Position numbers and translations under genes: made by a program. Of a stretch of DNA of 64,000 nucleotides, positions 16,499 to 24,174 are shown piece after piece (the first letter of the stretch is position 1; every line of letters begins with the position of its first letter). This DNA comes from Acidimicrobiaceae bacterium. GTDB lineage: Bacteria > Actinomycetota > Acidimicrobiia > Acidimicrobiales > RAAP-2. The stretch spans positions 25,885 to 89,884 of the forward strand of contig PKXA01000069.1 of assembly GCA_003133325.1 (NCBI GenBank), given 5' to 3'. The notes beneath the pieces are model-generated. The model made no database searches, was not told the DNA's origin, and worked only from the letters and a program-made list of their open reading frames with translations.

Positions 16499-16713
16499 TG
16501 AGGGTCCGTCGTGGGCTTCGCTCTGGTGGGCCCGCGAATTCGCATGCGCACCAAGTAGTACTGCCCGGCTGCGAAGTGCGCCGACTCGGGTAGCTCCAGT
16601 CACAGCGTTACGGCGTCGGAGCCGTCGGGACGAACCCCGTGCACCGTCGCCACCTCCCAAAGTCGGCCCAGGTCGGGGGCGAGCCACCAGTGGGCGAACC
16701 CGTCCGATCTCAT
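16499..16713 (-). pseudogene. Broken FNR-type oxidoreductase, copy B
   Basis: From the ATG at 16713 the frame reads MRSDGFAHWWLAP, LWEVATVHGVRPDGSDAVTL, then TGA (16600-16602), then LELPESAHFAAGQYYLVRMR. It is collinear with copy A (4650-5089) but ends after about 65 codons. Copy B keeps the ATG but has the internal TGA; copy A lost the ATG and has a TAA at codon 8. The ancestral N-terminus can be rebuilt from the two. Confidence 0.75.
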
Positions 16714-16715
16714 CG

Positions 16716-17000
16716 GCTACGGCGAGGTAGCCCGCGGTCTTGGCCGGAACAGCGCCGGCATCGGGTGACATCTCGCCGGAGGCCACCTCTGCTCGAAGAC
16801 GGCGAGCCGCCGTCACCATACGGTCGAGCGCCGGAAGCACCTGGCCATAGCGACGAGTCTTGAGGCCGCAGTCAGGATTGACCCATAACCGGTCGGGCCC
16901 GAGACCCTCGAGGGCCGGACGGAGCAGGCCTTCGAGACCGACAACCCCGGGGACCCAATGCGAATACGCTTCGTAGCCGAGCCGGGCCGTGTTCGATCCG
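16716..17000 (-). pseudogene. 3' fragment of metE
   Basis: The minus strand encodes about 85 residues matching the MetE C-terminus: GLEGLLRPALEGLGPDRLWV, NPDCGLKTRRYGQVLPALDR and EVASGEMSPDAGAVPAK. It aligns with the end of intact metE at 5093-5360. A 2-bp difference puts the ancestral TAG stop out of frame. No catalytic upstream part is present. It continues into FNR copy B just as intact metE continues into copy A. Confidence 0.85.
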
Positions 17001-17042
17001 AGATACGCGCGGCACCGAATGGCGTCATTCGAACCATTCAAG

Positions 17043-18014
17043 TCATCCGGTGGCGGTGGTGTCATCCCAGGCTTCCGGTCTCACGTTTCCTGCGTTGGCA
17101 AGGGCGTCCAGGAGCAAGTGGAAGTACACGAGCCCACCATACGGCGACCAGCGACTCGAGTATTGCTTCACTTCCTCGTAGCCGGCGGAAGCAGACAAAT
17201 CGAACCGTCGATGGAGATTGTTGCGAGCCCCGATGTCGTCGCCCGGAAGTACGTGGAGCCGTCCAAGTCCTCGCAACAGGATGTACTCGGCGCTCCATCG
17301 ACCAATCCCGGTGAGGTCGAGGAGGGTCGTCTTCGCCTGACCATCATCGGCATCCCAGAGGGATTGGAGTTCGGTGTCTCCCGCGACAATTCGCTGGGAG
17401 AGCTCGATGATGGCCCGGGCTTTGGATCGGCTGAATCCGAGATTCCGCAGGTGCTGGGGGTCCTCCCCCGCAAGTCGCTCCGGTGTCGGGAAACCGTGTG
17501 GCACTTCACTCCCAACAGAAGCAGTCGGCCCGAACTGCTCGGACAATCGGTTGAGTAGGTGGATCCCCACGGTCAAGGAGAGTTGTTGGCAGGCGATCGC
17601 GTTGATTGCCGCCTCAAACACACTTGGGAAGCACGGTGGTCGCATACCCACGAACTGGTGAGCCAGGGTCGCCAGCAAAGGTTCACTCTCGGCCATCTGA
17701 TAGAAGCCGCTGAGGTTCGCCTCGAGCCCGAGCGAGCGCGTGAGGACCTGCCGTATCTCGCTCCTGGAATGGTCGTCCAATCCGGCTCCACGGTGGCGCA
17801 CCTCAACAGCAAGGAGGGCAACCTTTTCGTTGCTCTCTTGATGGACGGTGACCTCAACGGGCACCTCCTCGATCACCAACGTCCGCCGGTAGCGAGTGCC
17901 GTCCCATGCATCCACGGCGTTGTGGGGACGGCGCCGCAGGGTCCAGACAGTGAAGTCGAGTCGGAAAGGGTGGGCCACCTCGATCTCGAACTGGCAGACC
18001 GATCCGGCCCTCAT
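17043..18014 (-). CDS. DNA-3-methyladenine glycosylase II family protein (AlkA-like)
   Basis: A 323-residue HhH-GPD glycosylase. The N-terminal AlkA-type beta domain (about residues 10-110) is followed by FEAAINAIACQQLSLTVG and the helix-hairpin-helix region LLDLTGIGRWSAEYILLRGLG. The catalytic Asp follows, in LPGDDIGARN. It excises alkylated bases from DNA. The ATG at 18014 begins MRAGSVCQFEIEV. It is flanked on both sides by pseudogenes yet looks intact. Nitrosative chemistry can alkylate DNA, but a regulatory link is not visible. Confidence 0.9.
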   Translation of the reverse strand: MRAGSVCQFEIEVAHPFRLDFTVWTLRRRPHNAVDAWDGTRYRRTLVIEEVPVEVTVHQESNEKVALLAVEVRHRGAGLDDHSRSEIRQVLTRSLGLEANLSGFYQMAESEPLLATLAHQFVGMRPPCFPSVFEAAINAIACQQLSLTVGIHLLNRLSEQFGPTASVGSEVPHGFPTPERLAGEDPQHLRNLGFSRSKARAIIELSQRIVAGDTELQSLWDADDGQAKTTLLDLTGIGRWSAEYILLRGLGRLHVLPGDDIGARNNLHRRFDLSASAGYEEVKQYSSRWSPYGGLVYFHLLLDALANAGNVRPEAWDDTTATG

Positions 18015-18137
18015 GTCTGATGGACGCCCAAGCTTCTACCCGCGTCATTGTTCATTGCTGCCGGATTCCTCGATGAATCCAATGCTCCACGTACATCCAT
18101 AATGACAAGCGATTCCCGGGGCGCGACACTTCCAAGC

Positions 18138-18520
18138 CTATCCTCGACCTGCCGTCCGCCCGACGGTGCAGTTCACGTCCGGTACACCGAACGAGGCTCC
18201 GGTAGCGCCGGTGGCGACGACGAGGTAGTCGTAGGCAAGGGTCGTGTCGCCGGACAGGTACACGATTCGCTTGTCGACATCGACCGCCAGAGTACGGACT
18301 TGGAGGAACCGGATGGTTGCGTACCGACGCAGGATGGTGCGGATGGGATAGGCGACGTCGGCGGCATCCAAGCCGGCCGTTGCCACCTGGTAGAGGAGCG
18401 GCTGGAAGGTGTGGAAGTTGTGCTGATCGACCGCGACCACATCCAGCGGCACCTGCGGCGGCGGCCAGCCCGGCGAAGCCGCCGCCGAGCACCACCTCGC
18501 GCGCAGCCGCGGAGGCTCCG
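18138..18520 (-). pseudogene. N-terminal remnant of a type II NADH dehydrogenase
   Basis: Two frames together give the FAD-binding start of an NDH-2-like protein: VVLGGGFAGLAAA near 18500, then after a frameshift PLDVVAVDQHNFHTFQPLLY, QVATAGLDAADVAYPIRTIL and YDYLVVATGATGASFGVP. It stops at 18138 after about 120 codons, while intact proteins have about 400-450. Both the frameshift and the truncation mark it as dead. Confidence 0.8.
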
Positions 18521-18666
18521 GTCTTGACGCAATCAGCGGCTTCGAACGATTCGACCTCTGCTCTTCCGACAGGACCGTGGTGCCACGAACTCATCCTGCT
18601 CCCTCGATACAGCTTGCTGTCGGTCAGATGCACGATCGTCTCCAGTTTTCCGTGTCACTCTTGTTT

Positions 18667-18689
18667 TTCTAGCCATTACTAGATATACT
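18667..18689. promoter_or_regulatory. Operator TTCTA-N8-TAGAT with -10 TATACT (regulon site 5)
   Basis: The half-sites are 18667-18671 and 18680-18684. TATACT (18684-18689) is a 5/6 match to the -10 consensus and directs transcription towards the hemerythrin-like gene at 18734. Confidence 0.65.
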
Positions 18690-18733
18690 GCTAGTGGATG
18701 GCTGGAGAAGCCTGGAGTCGAAGGAGGTGTTTG

Positions 18734-19165
18734 ATGCCAGTAGATCCGCAGCGAGATCCTTCATCTCTGGCCTACAGGGGTGTCTGGGAGCGGCAATCCC
18801 CGAATGGCCAGTACATGCCCCTTCGCCACGAGGCCCTCTTGACCTTGGCCCGCAAGGTGCAGGCTGCCGCCGAAGACGGCGACATCCATCGTCTCGAAGA
18901 AGCAGCGTCGTACCTTCTTGACGAATTGGCTCTTCACGTCCTTGACGAGCGGACCGCCTGGGTCGCGCTCGCACCGAACGAAGAGCGCATGCTTGCCCGT
19001 GGGCTGGCTCATCTCGTATCCGATGCCGCAGCGTTGGCCGAGGCCACCTCCACGGGCTGCGCAGGGCAGACAGAGCAGTGCGTGGACCGTGCTGAGGAGC
19101 TGGTGGCCCGTTTGTATCTACAGGCCCGTGACGAGCGTCTCGCGTTCTACGATCCGGCAGCCTGA
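18734..19165 (+). CDS. Hemerythrin-like protein
   Basis: A 143-residue all-helical protein from the ATG at 18734, which has a perfect AAGGAGG upstream (a longer reading from 18698 is rejected). Spaced histidine/acid pairs MPLRHEALL, ELALHVLDERTAW and RGLAHLVSDAAAL are consistent with a hemerythrin/HHE di-iron bundle, though one or two ligands are not obvious. It would bind O2 or NO, or sense iron. Operator site 5 lies directly upstream, so it probably belongs to the same regulon as the hemerythrin-DUF2249 fusion. Confidence 0.65.
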   Translation: MPVDPQRDPSSLAYRGVWERQSPNGQYMPLRHEALLTLARKVQAAAEDGDIHRLEEAASYLLDELALHVLDERTAWVALAPNEERMLARGLAHLVSDAAALAEATSTGCAGQTEQCVDRAEELVARLYLQARDERLAFYDPAA

Positions 19166-19195
19166 TCCGTGCCCAAGACCGAAGGAATCGGACGA

Positions 19196-19360
19196 TGACC
19201 ATTCTCTCCGGCGCGCCGTTCACGACCGACTCCATTCCGCGATTCTCTGGCTCGGCCCCAGGCGCGGAGGCGGAACTCTCCTTCAGGGGACGGCCCGGTG
19301 GCGTGGCCGTCGCGTCCGACGGCACCGTGTTGGTCTCCGATCCACTCGGCCAGCTCTGAC
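19196..19360 (+). other. Short open frame, possible truncated gene start
   Basis: A 54-codon frame from the ATG at 19196 (GAAGGA upstream), ending PGGVAVASDGTVLVSDP. The last part looks like a beta-propeller repeat of the NHL/sorbosone-dehydrogenase type. It stops exactly where the truncated Rrf2 gene of the other strand loses similarity (about 19340), so the two may be the ends of genes joined by a deletion. Not confidently a functional gene. Confidence 0.3.
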
Positions 19361-19443
19361 GACTTCAATCGGAGTCCGCTGGATATCAACGCAAGCAGTG
19401 CCCGAGTGGCGAGATCTGACCTTCGGGTAATTTCCAGTCTCAT
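19330..19443 (-). pseudogene. Truncated Rrf2-family regulator
   Basis: The ATG at 19443 begins MRLEITRRSDLATRALLALI and continues SSGLRLKSSELAEWIG, the N-terminal winged-helix start of Rrf2 proteins. After about 38 codons similarity stops and the frame runs as an unrelated sequence to a stop at 19147. The Fe-S cysteines of Rrf2 regulators are absent. Its ATG overlaps the ferredoxin stop (ATGA), so the two genes once formed a coupled pair. Confidence 0.7.
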
Positions 19444-19793
19444 TGCTGCCGCCTCTTGCCCGGTAGTGCCGCGCCGGCTGGTGATGCGACCGGTGCAGTC
19501 CTCTCCACCTTGCCGGACGGACCAGATGTGCGTCTGCGTTCGATCCAATAGTCCAGTGGTGGTCCAATGACCGTGATGGCTCGAACCGGGCATGCGGAGG
19601 CACGCCATGTCGCCTGCTCCGCCAATTCCGAGGGCACTTCCATCACGTGTACGTCGATGAACCCGTCCTCGTCGAGCGGATAGACGTCTGACGCCCAACG
19701 GTGGCATTGCCCCCAACCTTCGCAGATCCCCGAGGAGACGCGTACCTGAACCGGACAGACCTCGCTCGAGAGACCCTCCTCGCTCGCTTCCAT
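19440..19793 (-). CDS. 3Fe-4S ferredoxin
   Basis: About 117 residues from the ATG at 19793 (or 138 from TTG at 19856, which has AAGGG upstream; the start is unsettled). The cluster motif is GICEGWGQCHRWASDVYPLD with a later SACPVRAITV, i.e. C-x5-C...CP, typical of single-cluster 3Fe-4S ferredoxins that serve P450s or other oxygenases. The tail after PPLDYWIERRR is longer than usual but ends in an ATGA overlap with Rrf2, so it is natural. It may receive electrons from the reductase at 3362 and could serve the P450 at 33809; both links are inference. Confidence 0.8.
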   Translation of the reverse strand: MEASEEGLSSEVCPVQVRVSSGICEGWGQCHRWASDVYPLDEDGFIDVHVMEVPSELAEQATWRASACPVRAITVIGPPLDYWIERRRTSGPSGKVERTAPVASPAGAALPGKRRQQ

Positions 19794-19910
19794 CGGACGC
19801 GAGTTGACGGTTTCGGCCCCCTCGCGACCCTGGTCACCATGACGGACTTGCAGCAATCGCTACCCTTCGCCCTCAGTGACTCAGACGATGAACCCATGTC
19901 GCCTCAATTG

Positions 19911-19928
19911 TTAAGTCTCATACTAGAA
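19911..19928. promoter_or_regulatory. AT-rich promoter region with one operator-like half-site
   Basis: Upstream of the ferredoxin gene. A perfect TAGAA half (19924-19928) sits at the 5-8-5 distance from a poor left half TTAAG. The flanks also form AGTCT-N9-AGACT. It is a weak candidate sixth site of the regulon. Confidence 0.3.
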
Positions 19929-19968
19929 GACTATTTAATCGAAGCCAAGCTCGGATCCCCTCAGCTCG

Positions 19969-21093
19969 TCAGGCGCTAGAGCCGCCTCGGCGGCCCAGGG
20001 CGCGCACCATCGCGATCACCATGAGTACAAGGACGACCACCCAGGCGATCATTCCTGCCCACACCCACGCCCTGGCCACCGACACCATGAACCCGAAGCC
20101 GGCAGCCTTCCCCAGCGTGTACGACGCCACCGTGTACATGCCGACGGGAAACACCATGCTCCACAAGCGAGGTTCGTAAGCCCGCGAATACCCCCGGACC
20201 AGGTAACGCCAGATGCCGAACAGAATTAGGAGTGGAATCCACCAGGTGGCGAACGACCAGAACACAACCGAAAGTCCGACGAGGAACGGTCGAAGCTCCG
20301 CCACGTACGTGGCCGCGTGGCCGCCGTGCAGCGCGAGGATCCCGGCGGCAGCGCGGATACTGATGGCCATCGCCCCCATGGCGATCCAGTAGGCGGGGCC
20401 CATCTCTGCGGGAGTGACTTCGATCACGAGCAGGCGGAGGAAGACGATGACAATCAAAATGAGATACAGCATCACCCCGATCCCCCACAGGCAGATCGCC
20501 ACGATCGGCAGGCCGGTGGCCAGCCAGTCCGACGGGGCGTGGGGGGTGAGGCCGGCCGCGATGATCGCAAGGGATTGGGTGCCCACTACCCACACCAGCC
20601 AGGTGCCGTTGAACTCTGCAAGCACGGGACGGTGTGCCCTGGCGACGATCGACCAGGGCAATCCGTATGTCAATACCAGCCAGATGATTGCGGCGGCCAT
20701 GCCGAGCCCAAGAGCAACTGTCGTATGACCGGCCATGAGAAAGCGCACTGCGAGGACGTCGGTGCCGGCCACCACGGTGAAATACGCCATCGCCGTCGTA
20801 GGGTCGCGCAGGCTCTCGAGAGCCCACGCGCTGAATGATATGAACCGGATGGCATAGGCGGCGACCAGGAGCAGGAACGCGAAGATGGTCACGCCGAGGC
20901 TCACCTGGGAGAACACACGGAAGCCAAGCAGGTCCGTTCCCACGGAAACGATGCCGCTGGCCATGACCCATGCGAAGTAGCCCGAATCGAGAGTGGCAAG
21001 GGCGCGCGCCAGCAGGCCTGCCGGGGGGGCGGGCATGCGCCGATTTCCGGACTTCGATGCAGCCGCCTGGGATGGGCGCGTCCAGTCGGGCAT
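19969..21093 (-). CDS. TDT/SLAC1-TehA family anion channel-like transporter
   Basis: A 374-residue protein from the ATG at 21093 (AGGAG four bases upstream). About ten transmembrane segments with LDSGYFAWVMASGIVSVG at the start, GTWLVWVVGTQSLAII in the middle and FPVGMYTVASYTLG near the end, as in the tellurite-resistance/dicarboxylate (TDT) family. Plant SLAC1 members of this family pass nitrate and chloride. The gene lies 90 bp after narI on the same strand, where a narK nitrate/nitrite carrier is usual; no narK is seen. A nitrate or nitrite transport role is therefore inferred from position. Confidence 0.85.
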   Translation of the reverse strand: MPDWTRPSQAAASKSGNRRMPAPPAGLLARALATLDSGYFAWVMASGIVSVGTDLLGFRVFSQVSLGVTIFAFLLLVAAYAIRFISFSAWALESLRDPTTAMAYFTVVAGTDVLAVRFLMAGHTTVALGLGMAAAIIWLVLTYGLPWSIVARAHRPVLAEFNGTWLVWVVGTQSLAIIAAGLTPHAPSDWLATGLPIVAICLWGIGVMLYLILIVIVFLRLLVIEVTPAEMGPAYWIAMGAMAISIRAAAGILALHGGHAATYVAELRPFLVGLSVVFWSFATWWIPLLILFGIWRYLVRGYSRAYEPRLWSMVFPVGMYTVASYTLGKAAGFGFMVSVARAWVWAGMIAWVVVLVLMVIAMVRALGRRGGSSA

Positions 21094-21182
21094 GCCGCTC
21101 CTGTCGCCGTGGTCGGGGTGCACGCTCACCGTGAGACCCACCGTGCGATGCTTCGCCTTCCGGCCTCCACCATCCGCAGAGC

Positions 21183-21944
21183 TCAGTACCGGGTGCCGAT
21201 ACTGCGCCAGCGACGACCGCTTGTCCCTGGCTCATTTGGATGGGCGGCGACGCGGGAGCGATACACGACGAAGGGTCGCCACAGATACCACACCGGGTAG
21301 CTCCATGCATGCACCAACCGGCTGAACGGCCACACGATGAGGATCGCCCACGCTGCGGTGGCATGCACCTGATAGAGCAATGGTGCATTGGCGATGGCTC
21401 GGACATCCGGATTGGCCACGAACAGTCCGCGGAACCACAGAGCAACGCTCTGTCGATAATCGTAGGCGGAGCCGAGGAGATTGACACCCACGGTCTCGGC
21501 GATACCGAGCGCGATGACGATGGCGAGCAAGATGAGCGTCAGCCAGTCGACAGCGCTGGTGGTGGCCCGCACCCGGGGTACGAACAGCCGCCGGTAGGCC
21601 AGGAAACCGATCCCGACGACGATCCCGACCGCGGCGGCAGTCCCGGCCGCGGCCGAGAACCAGTGGTAATAGTTCTCGGGAATACCGACAGCATGAGTCC
21701 AGCTCTCGGGGATCAGAATGCCGATCACGTGACCGGCGATTGCACCGAAGGTAGCGTAATGGAATATGGGCGAGCCCCACTTGAGCAGTTTCTTCTCCTG
21801 GAGCTCGGTGGATCGGCTCGTCCAGCCGAACTGGTCGTAGCGGTAGCGCCAGACGTGCCCGATGACGAACGTCGTCAATGCCAGGTAGGGCAGGATGACC
21901 CACCACAACAGTTGGAAGCCGGTGATGCCCTGGGTGCCGCTCAA
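21183..21944 (-). CDS. narI: Respiratory nitrate reductase gamma subunit (cytochrome b)
   Basis: A 253-residue, five-helix membrane subunit that takes electrons from quinol and passes them to NarH through two b hemes. The heme histidines sit in GHVWRYRYDQFGW, GHVIGILIPE, QVHATAAW and FSRLVHAWSYP. It starts at TTG 21944, overlapping the narJ stop (TTGA). It is followed by the TDT channel gene in the same operon. Confidence 0.95.
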   Translation of the reverse strand: MSGTQGITGFQLLWWVILPYLALTTFVIGHVWRYRYDQFGWTSRSTELQEKKLLKWGSPIFHYATFGAIAGHVIGILIPESWTHAVGIPENYYHWFSAAAGTAAAVGIVVGIGFLAYRRLFVPRVRATTSAVDWLTLILLAIVIALGIAETVGVNLLGSAYDYRQSVALWFRGLFVANPDVRAIANAPLLYQVHATAAWAILIVWPFSRLVHAWSYPVWYLWRPFVVYRSRVAAHPNEPGTSGRRWRSIGTRY

Positions 21945-22570
21945 CGTCGGGTCGGTCCCATGGCGACGAATTCCGGTGGGGCGAACGGCTCGAGACCGAC
22001 CCGTTCCGACGGTGGGCCCTGGGCCCGGTACCGATGGACGGCTTCCCTGTCAGCTCGCGAGGGTACCCCCAAGGTATCCCCCACCGCGCTCACCGTTTCG
22101 GCATAGGGGCTGTCCTCCGAGGCGAGGTCGATACTCAGCGTGTCTATGGCGGCGCGATGCTCTCTGAGAAGCGCTGCCCCGGTGGAGGATTGTGCCGCCA
22201 GCTCTAAGAGCGCCGGAAGAAAGTCCGGAAGCTCGTTGGGTACCACCCGAACGCCCGCCTGTCTGTACGCCTCGATGAGGGCAGCCAGTGCCATACCGCG
22301 CTCGCGGGTGTCGCCATGGCGGTAATACGTAAGGTGCAATGTACGCCGACGTCGGAGGTCGAACACCTCGACGTAGGATGCCGCCGCTTCCATCCTCGAC
22401 ATACCTGCCAGCCACGCCCGTGTCCGCTCGAGCCGGCTGGTAACCGAGCCTTTCGGTAGTCGGCCCAATGCGTCAGCAACGGCGATCAGATCTTCGGCGT
22501 AATTGCCCTCGGGGTAACTGAGCAACACCGACGCACAGCCAAATACCACACGCGCTTCAGACCGTTTCAC
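21941..22570 (-). CDS. narJ: Nitrate reductase assembly chaperone
   Basis: A 209-residue NarJ/TorD-type chaperone needed to load cofactor into NarG. Recognisable blocks are ASVLLSYPEGNYAEDL, SYVEVFDLRRRRTLHLTYY and DTRERGMALAAL. Not part of the final enzyme. The GTG start overlaps the narH stop (GTGA) and its own stop overlaps narI, so narGHJI is tightly coupled. Confidence 0.95.
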   Translation of the reverse strand: MKRSEARVVFGCASVLLSYPEGNYAEDLIAVADALGRLPKGSVTSRLERTRAWLAGMSRMEAAASYVEVFDLRRRRTLHLTYYRHGDTRERGMALAALIEAYRQAGVRVVPNELPDFLPALLELAAQSSTGAALLREHRAAIDTLSIDLASEDSPYAETVSAVGDTLGVPSRADREAVHRYRAQGPPSERVGLEPFAPPEFVAMGPTRR

Positions 22571-24174
22571 AGTGCTCCTCCCGTTGCCGGCGTTTCGTTC
22601 ACCAACAGGTGCAGGCGTCCCGTCGCGTCCCGTCCGGCTACCGCCACATCGTCCGAGTCCCGGCGGTTCAGGTGAAAGCTCTCGACCCCCGAGCCATCGT
22701 CCTCCGTTCCACCCATACCCGGCCCTCCGTCGGTGTCGAGCGAGCAGCCAGTTTGGGCATGCTGGGCCAAAAGCCTGCCCGCTTGCTCGGCATGGGCAGG
22801 AGGGATGACGTAGCGATCCTCGTAGCGTGCAATGGCCAGTAGCCGGAACAGGTCCTCGGCGTCATCCTCGGTCAGCCCCACGTCGGATAGATCGACGTCG
22901 GGATGTTGGCCGAGCTGGTTGGCCCGCATGACCGTGCGTACCAGGGCCAATCGCCGCAAGGCGTCACGAACCGGGGAGATGCGTCCGGCGGTGAACAGAT
23001 TCGCCAGATATTCGAGTGGTATGCGCAACGTGTCGATGGCCCCGAATATGACATCGGCATTCTCTTCGTACCCGACCGCTGTAGCCGCGTCTGCAACCGG
23101 GGAGAGTGGCGGTATGTACCAGACCATCGGCATCGTCCGGTATTCAGGGTGCAGTGGCAGTGCCACCCGATGCCGCATAATGAGGGCGTAGGTAGGTGAG
23201 CGTTGAGCGGCCACCACCCAATCATGCGGGATACCCTGAGCCTCCGCAGCTGCCGCCACCTCAGGGTCATTGGGATCGAGGAAGACATCACGCTGCGCTT
23301 CGTAGAGATCCTCGGCATCGGGTGTCGCTGCCGCGGCCATCACGGCATCGGCGTCGTACAACATGAGGCCTAGGTACCTCAGTCGGCCCGGGCATGTCTC
23401 CGAGCAGATGGTGGGCAATCCGGCCTCGATGCGCGGGAAGCAAAGCGTGCACTTCTCTGCCTTGCCGGTTCGGTGATTGAAGTACACCTTCTTGTACGGG
23501 CACCCCGACACGCAGAAGCGCCAACCCCGACATCGGTCCTGGTCGACGAGGACGATGCCATCTTCCTCACGCTTGTACATGGCACCTGACGGGCACGATG
23601 CCACACACGACGGATTGAGGCAGTGCTCGCAGATACGCGGCAGATAGAACATGAACACCGATTCGAAATCGAGTTTCACCTTCTCGGACATCGCCTCGAT
23701 GTTCGGATCGTGGAGCGCCCGGGCTGGGGCGCCAGCCAGATCGTCCTCCCAGTTCGCTCCCCACGAAGGGACCATGTCACGACCGGTAAGTGCCGACCGG
23801 GCCGACACGCTTGGTGATTTGGTACCTGCGGGGGCGGTGATCAGTCGGTCATAGTCGTAAGTGAACGGGTCGTGGTACTCGTCAATGGTGGGAAGATCAG
23901 GGTTGTAGAAGATGGACGCTAAACGGCGCAGTCGGCTACCTCCTCGAAGTCGGAGCCGTCCCTTGCGGTCGAGTTCCCAACCACCCTTCCATTGCTCCTG
24001 GTCCTCGTAGCGAGCTGGGTACCCGAGTCCGGGCTTCGTCTCGACGTTGTTGAAGTAGACGTACTCGGTACCCGGCCTGTTCGTCCATGTTTGTTTGCAC
24101 GTGACCGAGCAGGTATGGCATCCGATGCACTTGTCGATATTCATGACCATGCATACCTGGGCCATGATGCGCAT
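22567..24174 (-). CDS. narH: Respiratory nitrate reductase beta subunit (Fe-S)
   Basis: A 535-residue electron-transfer subunit. The cysteine sets are CIGCHTCSVTCKQTW, CEHCLNPSCVASCPSGA, CRGWRFCVSGCPYKK and CTLCFPRIEAGLP...CSETCPGR. The tryptophan in CRGW replaces a cysteine and gives the expected one 3Fe-4S plus three 4Fe-4S clusters. The ATG at 24174 overlaps the narG stop by one base. Faces the cytoplasm in the usual NarGHI arrangement. Confidence 0.97.
   Translation of the reverse strand: MRIMAQVCMVMNIDKCIGCHTCSVTCKQTWTNRPGTEYVYFNNVETKPGLGYPARYEDQEQWKGGWELDRKGRLRLRGGSRLRRLASIFYNPDLPTIDEYHDPFTYDYDRLITAPAGTKSPSVSARSALTGRDMVPSWGANWEDDLAGAPARALHDPNIEAMSEKVKLDFESVFMFYLPRICEHCLNPSCVASCPSGAMYKREEDGIVLVDQDRCRGWRFCVSGCPYKKVYFNHRTGKAEKCTLCFPRIEAGLPTICSETCPGRLRYLGLMLYDADAVMAAAATPDAEDLYEAQRDVFLDPNDPEVAAAAEAQGIPHDWVVAAQRSPTYALIMRHRVALPLHPEYRTMPMVWYIPPLSPVADAATAVGYEENADVIFGAIDTLRIPLEYLANLFTAGRISPVRDALRRLALVRTVMRANQLGQHPDVDLSDVGLTEDDAEDLFRLLAIARYEDRYVIPPAHAEQAGRLLAQHAQTGCSLDTDGGPGMGGTEDDGSGVESFHLNRRDSDDVAVAGRDATGRLHLLVNETPATGGAL

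Noticed and set aside
19976..21487. 503-codon minus-strand frame overlapping the TDT gene and narI
   Set aside because: It is the +1 shadow of the TDT and narI frames, which have clear membrane helices and family motifs.
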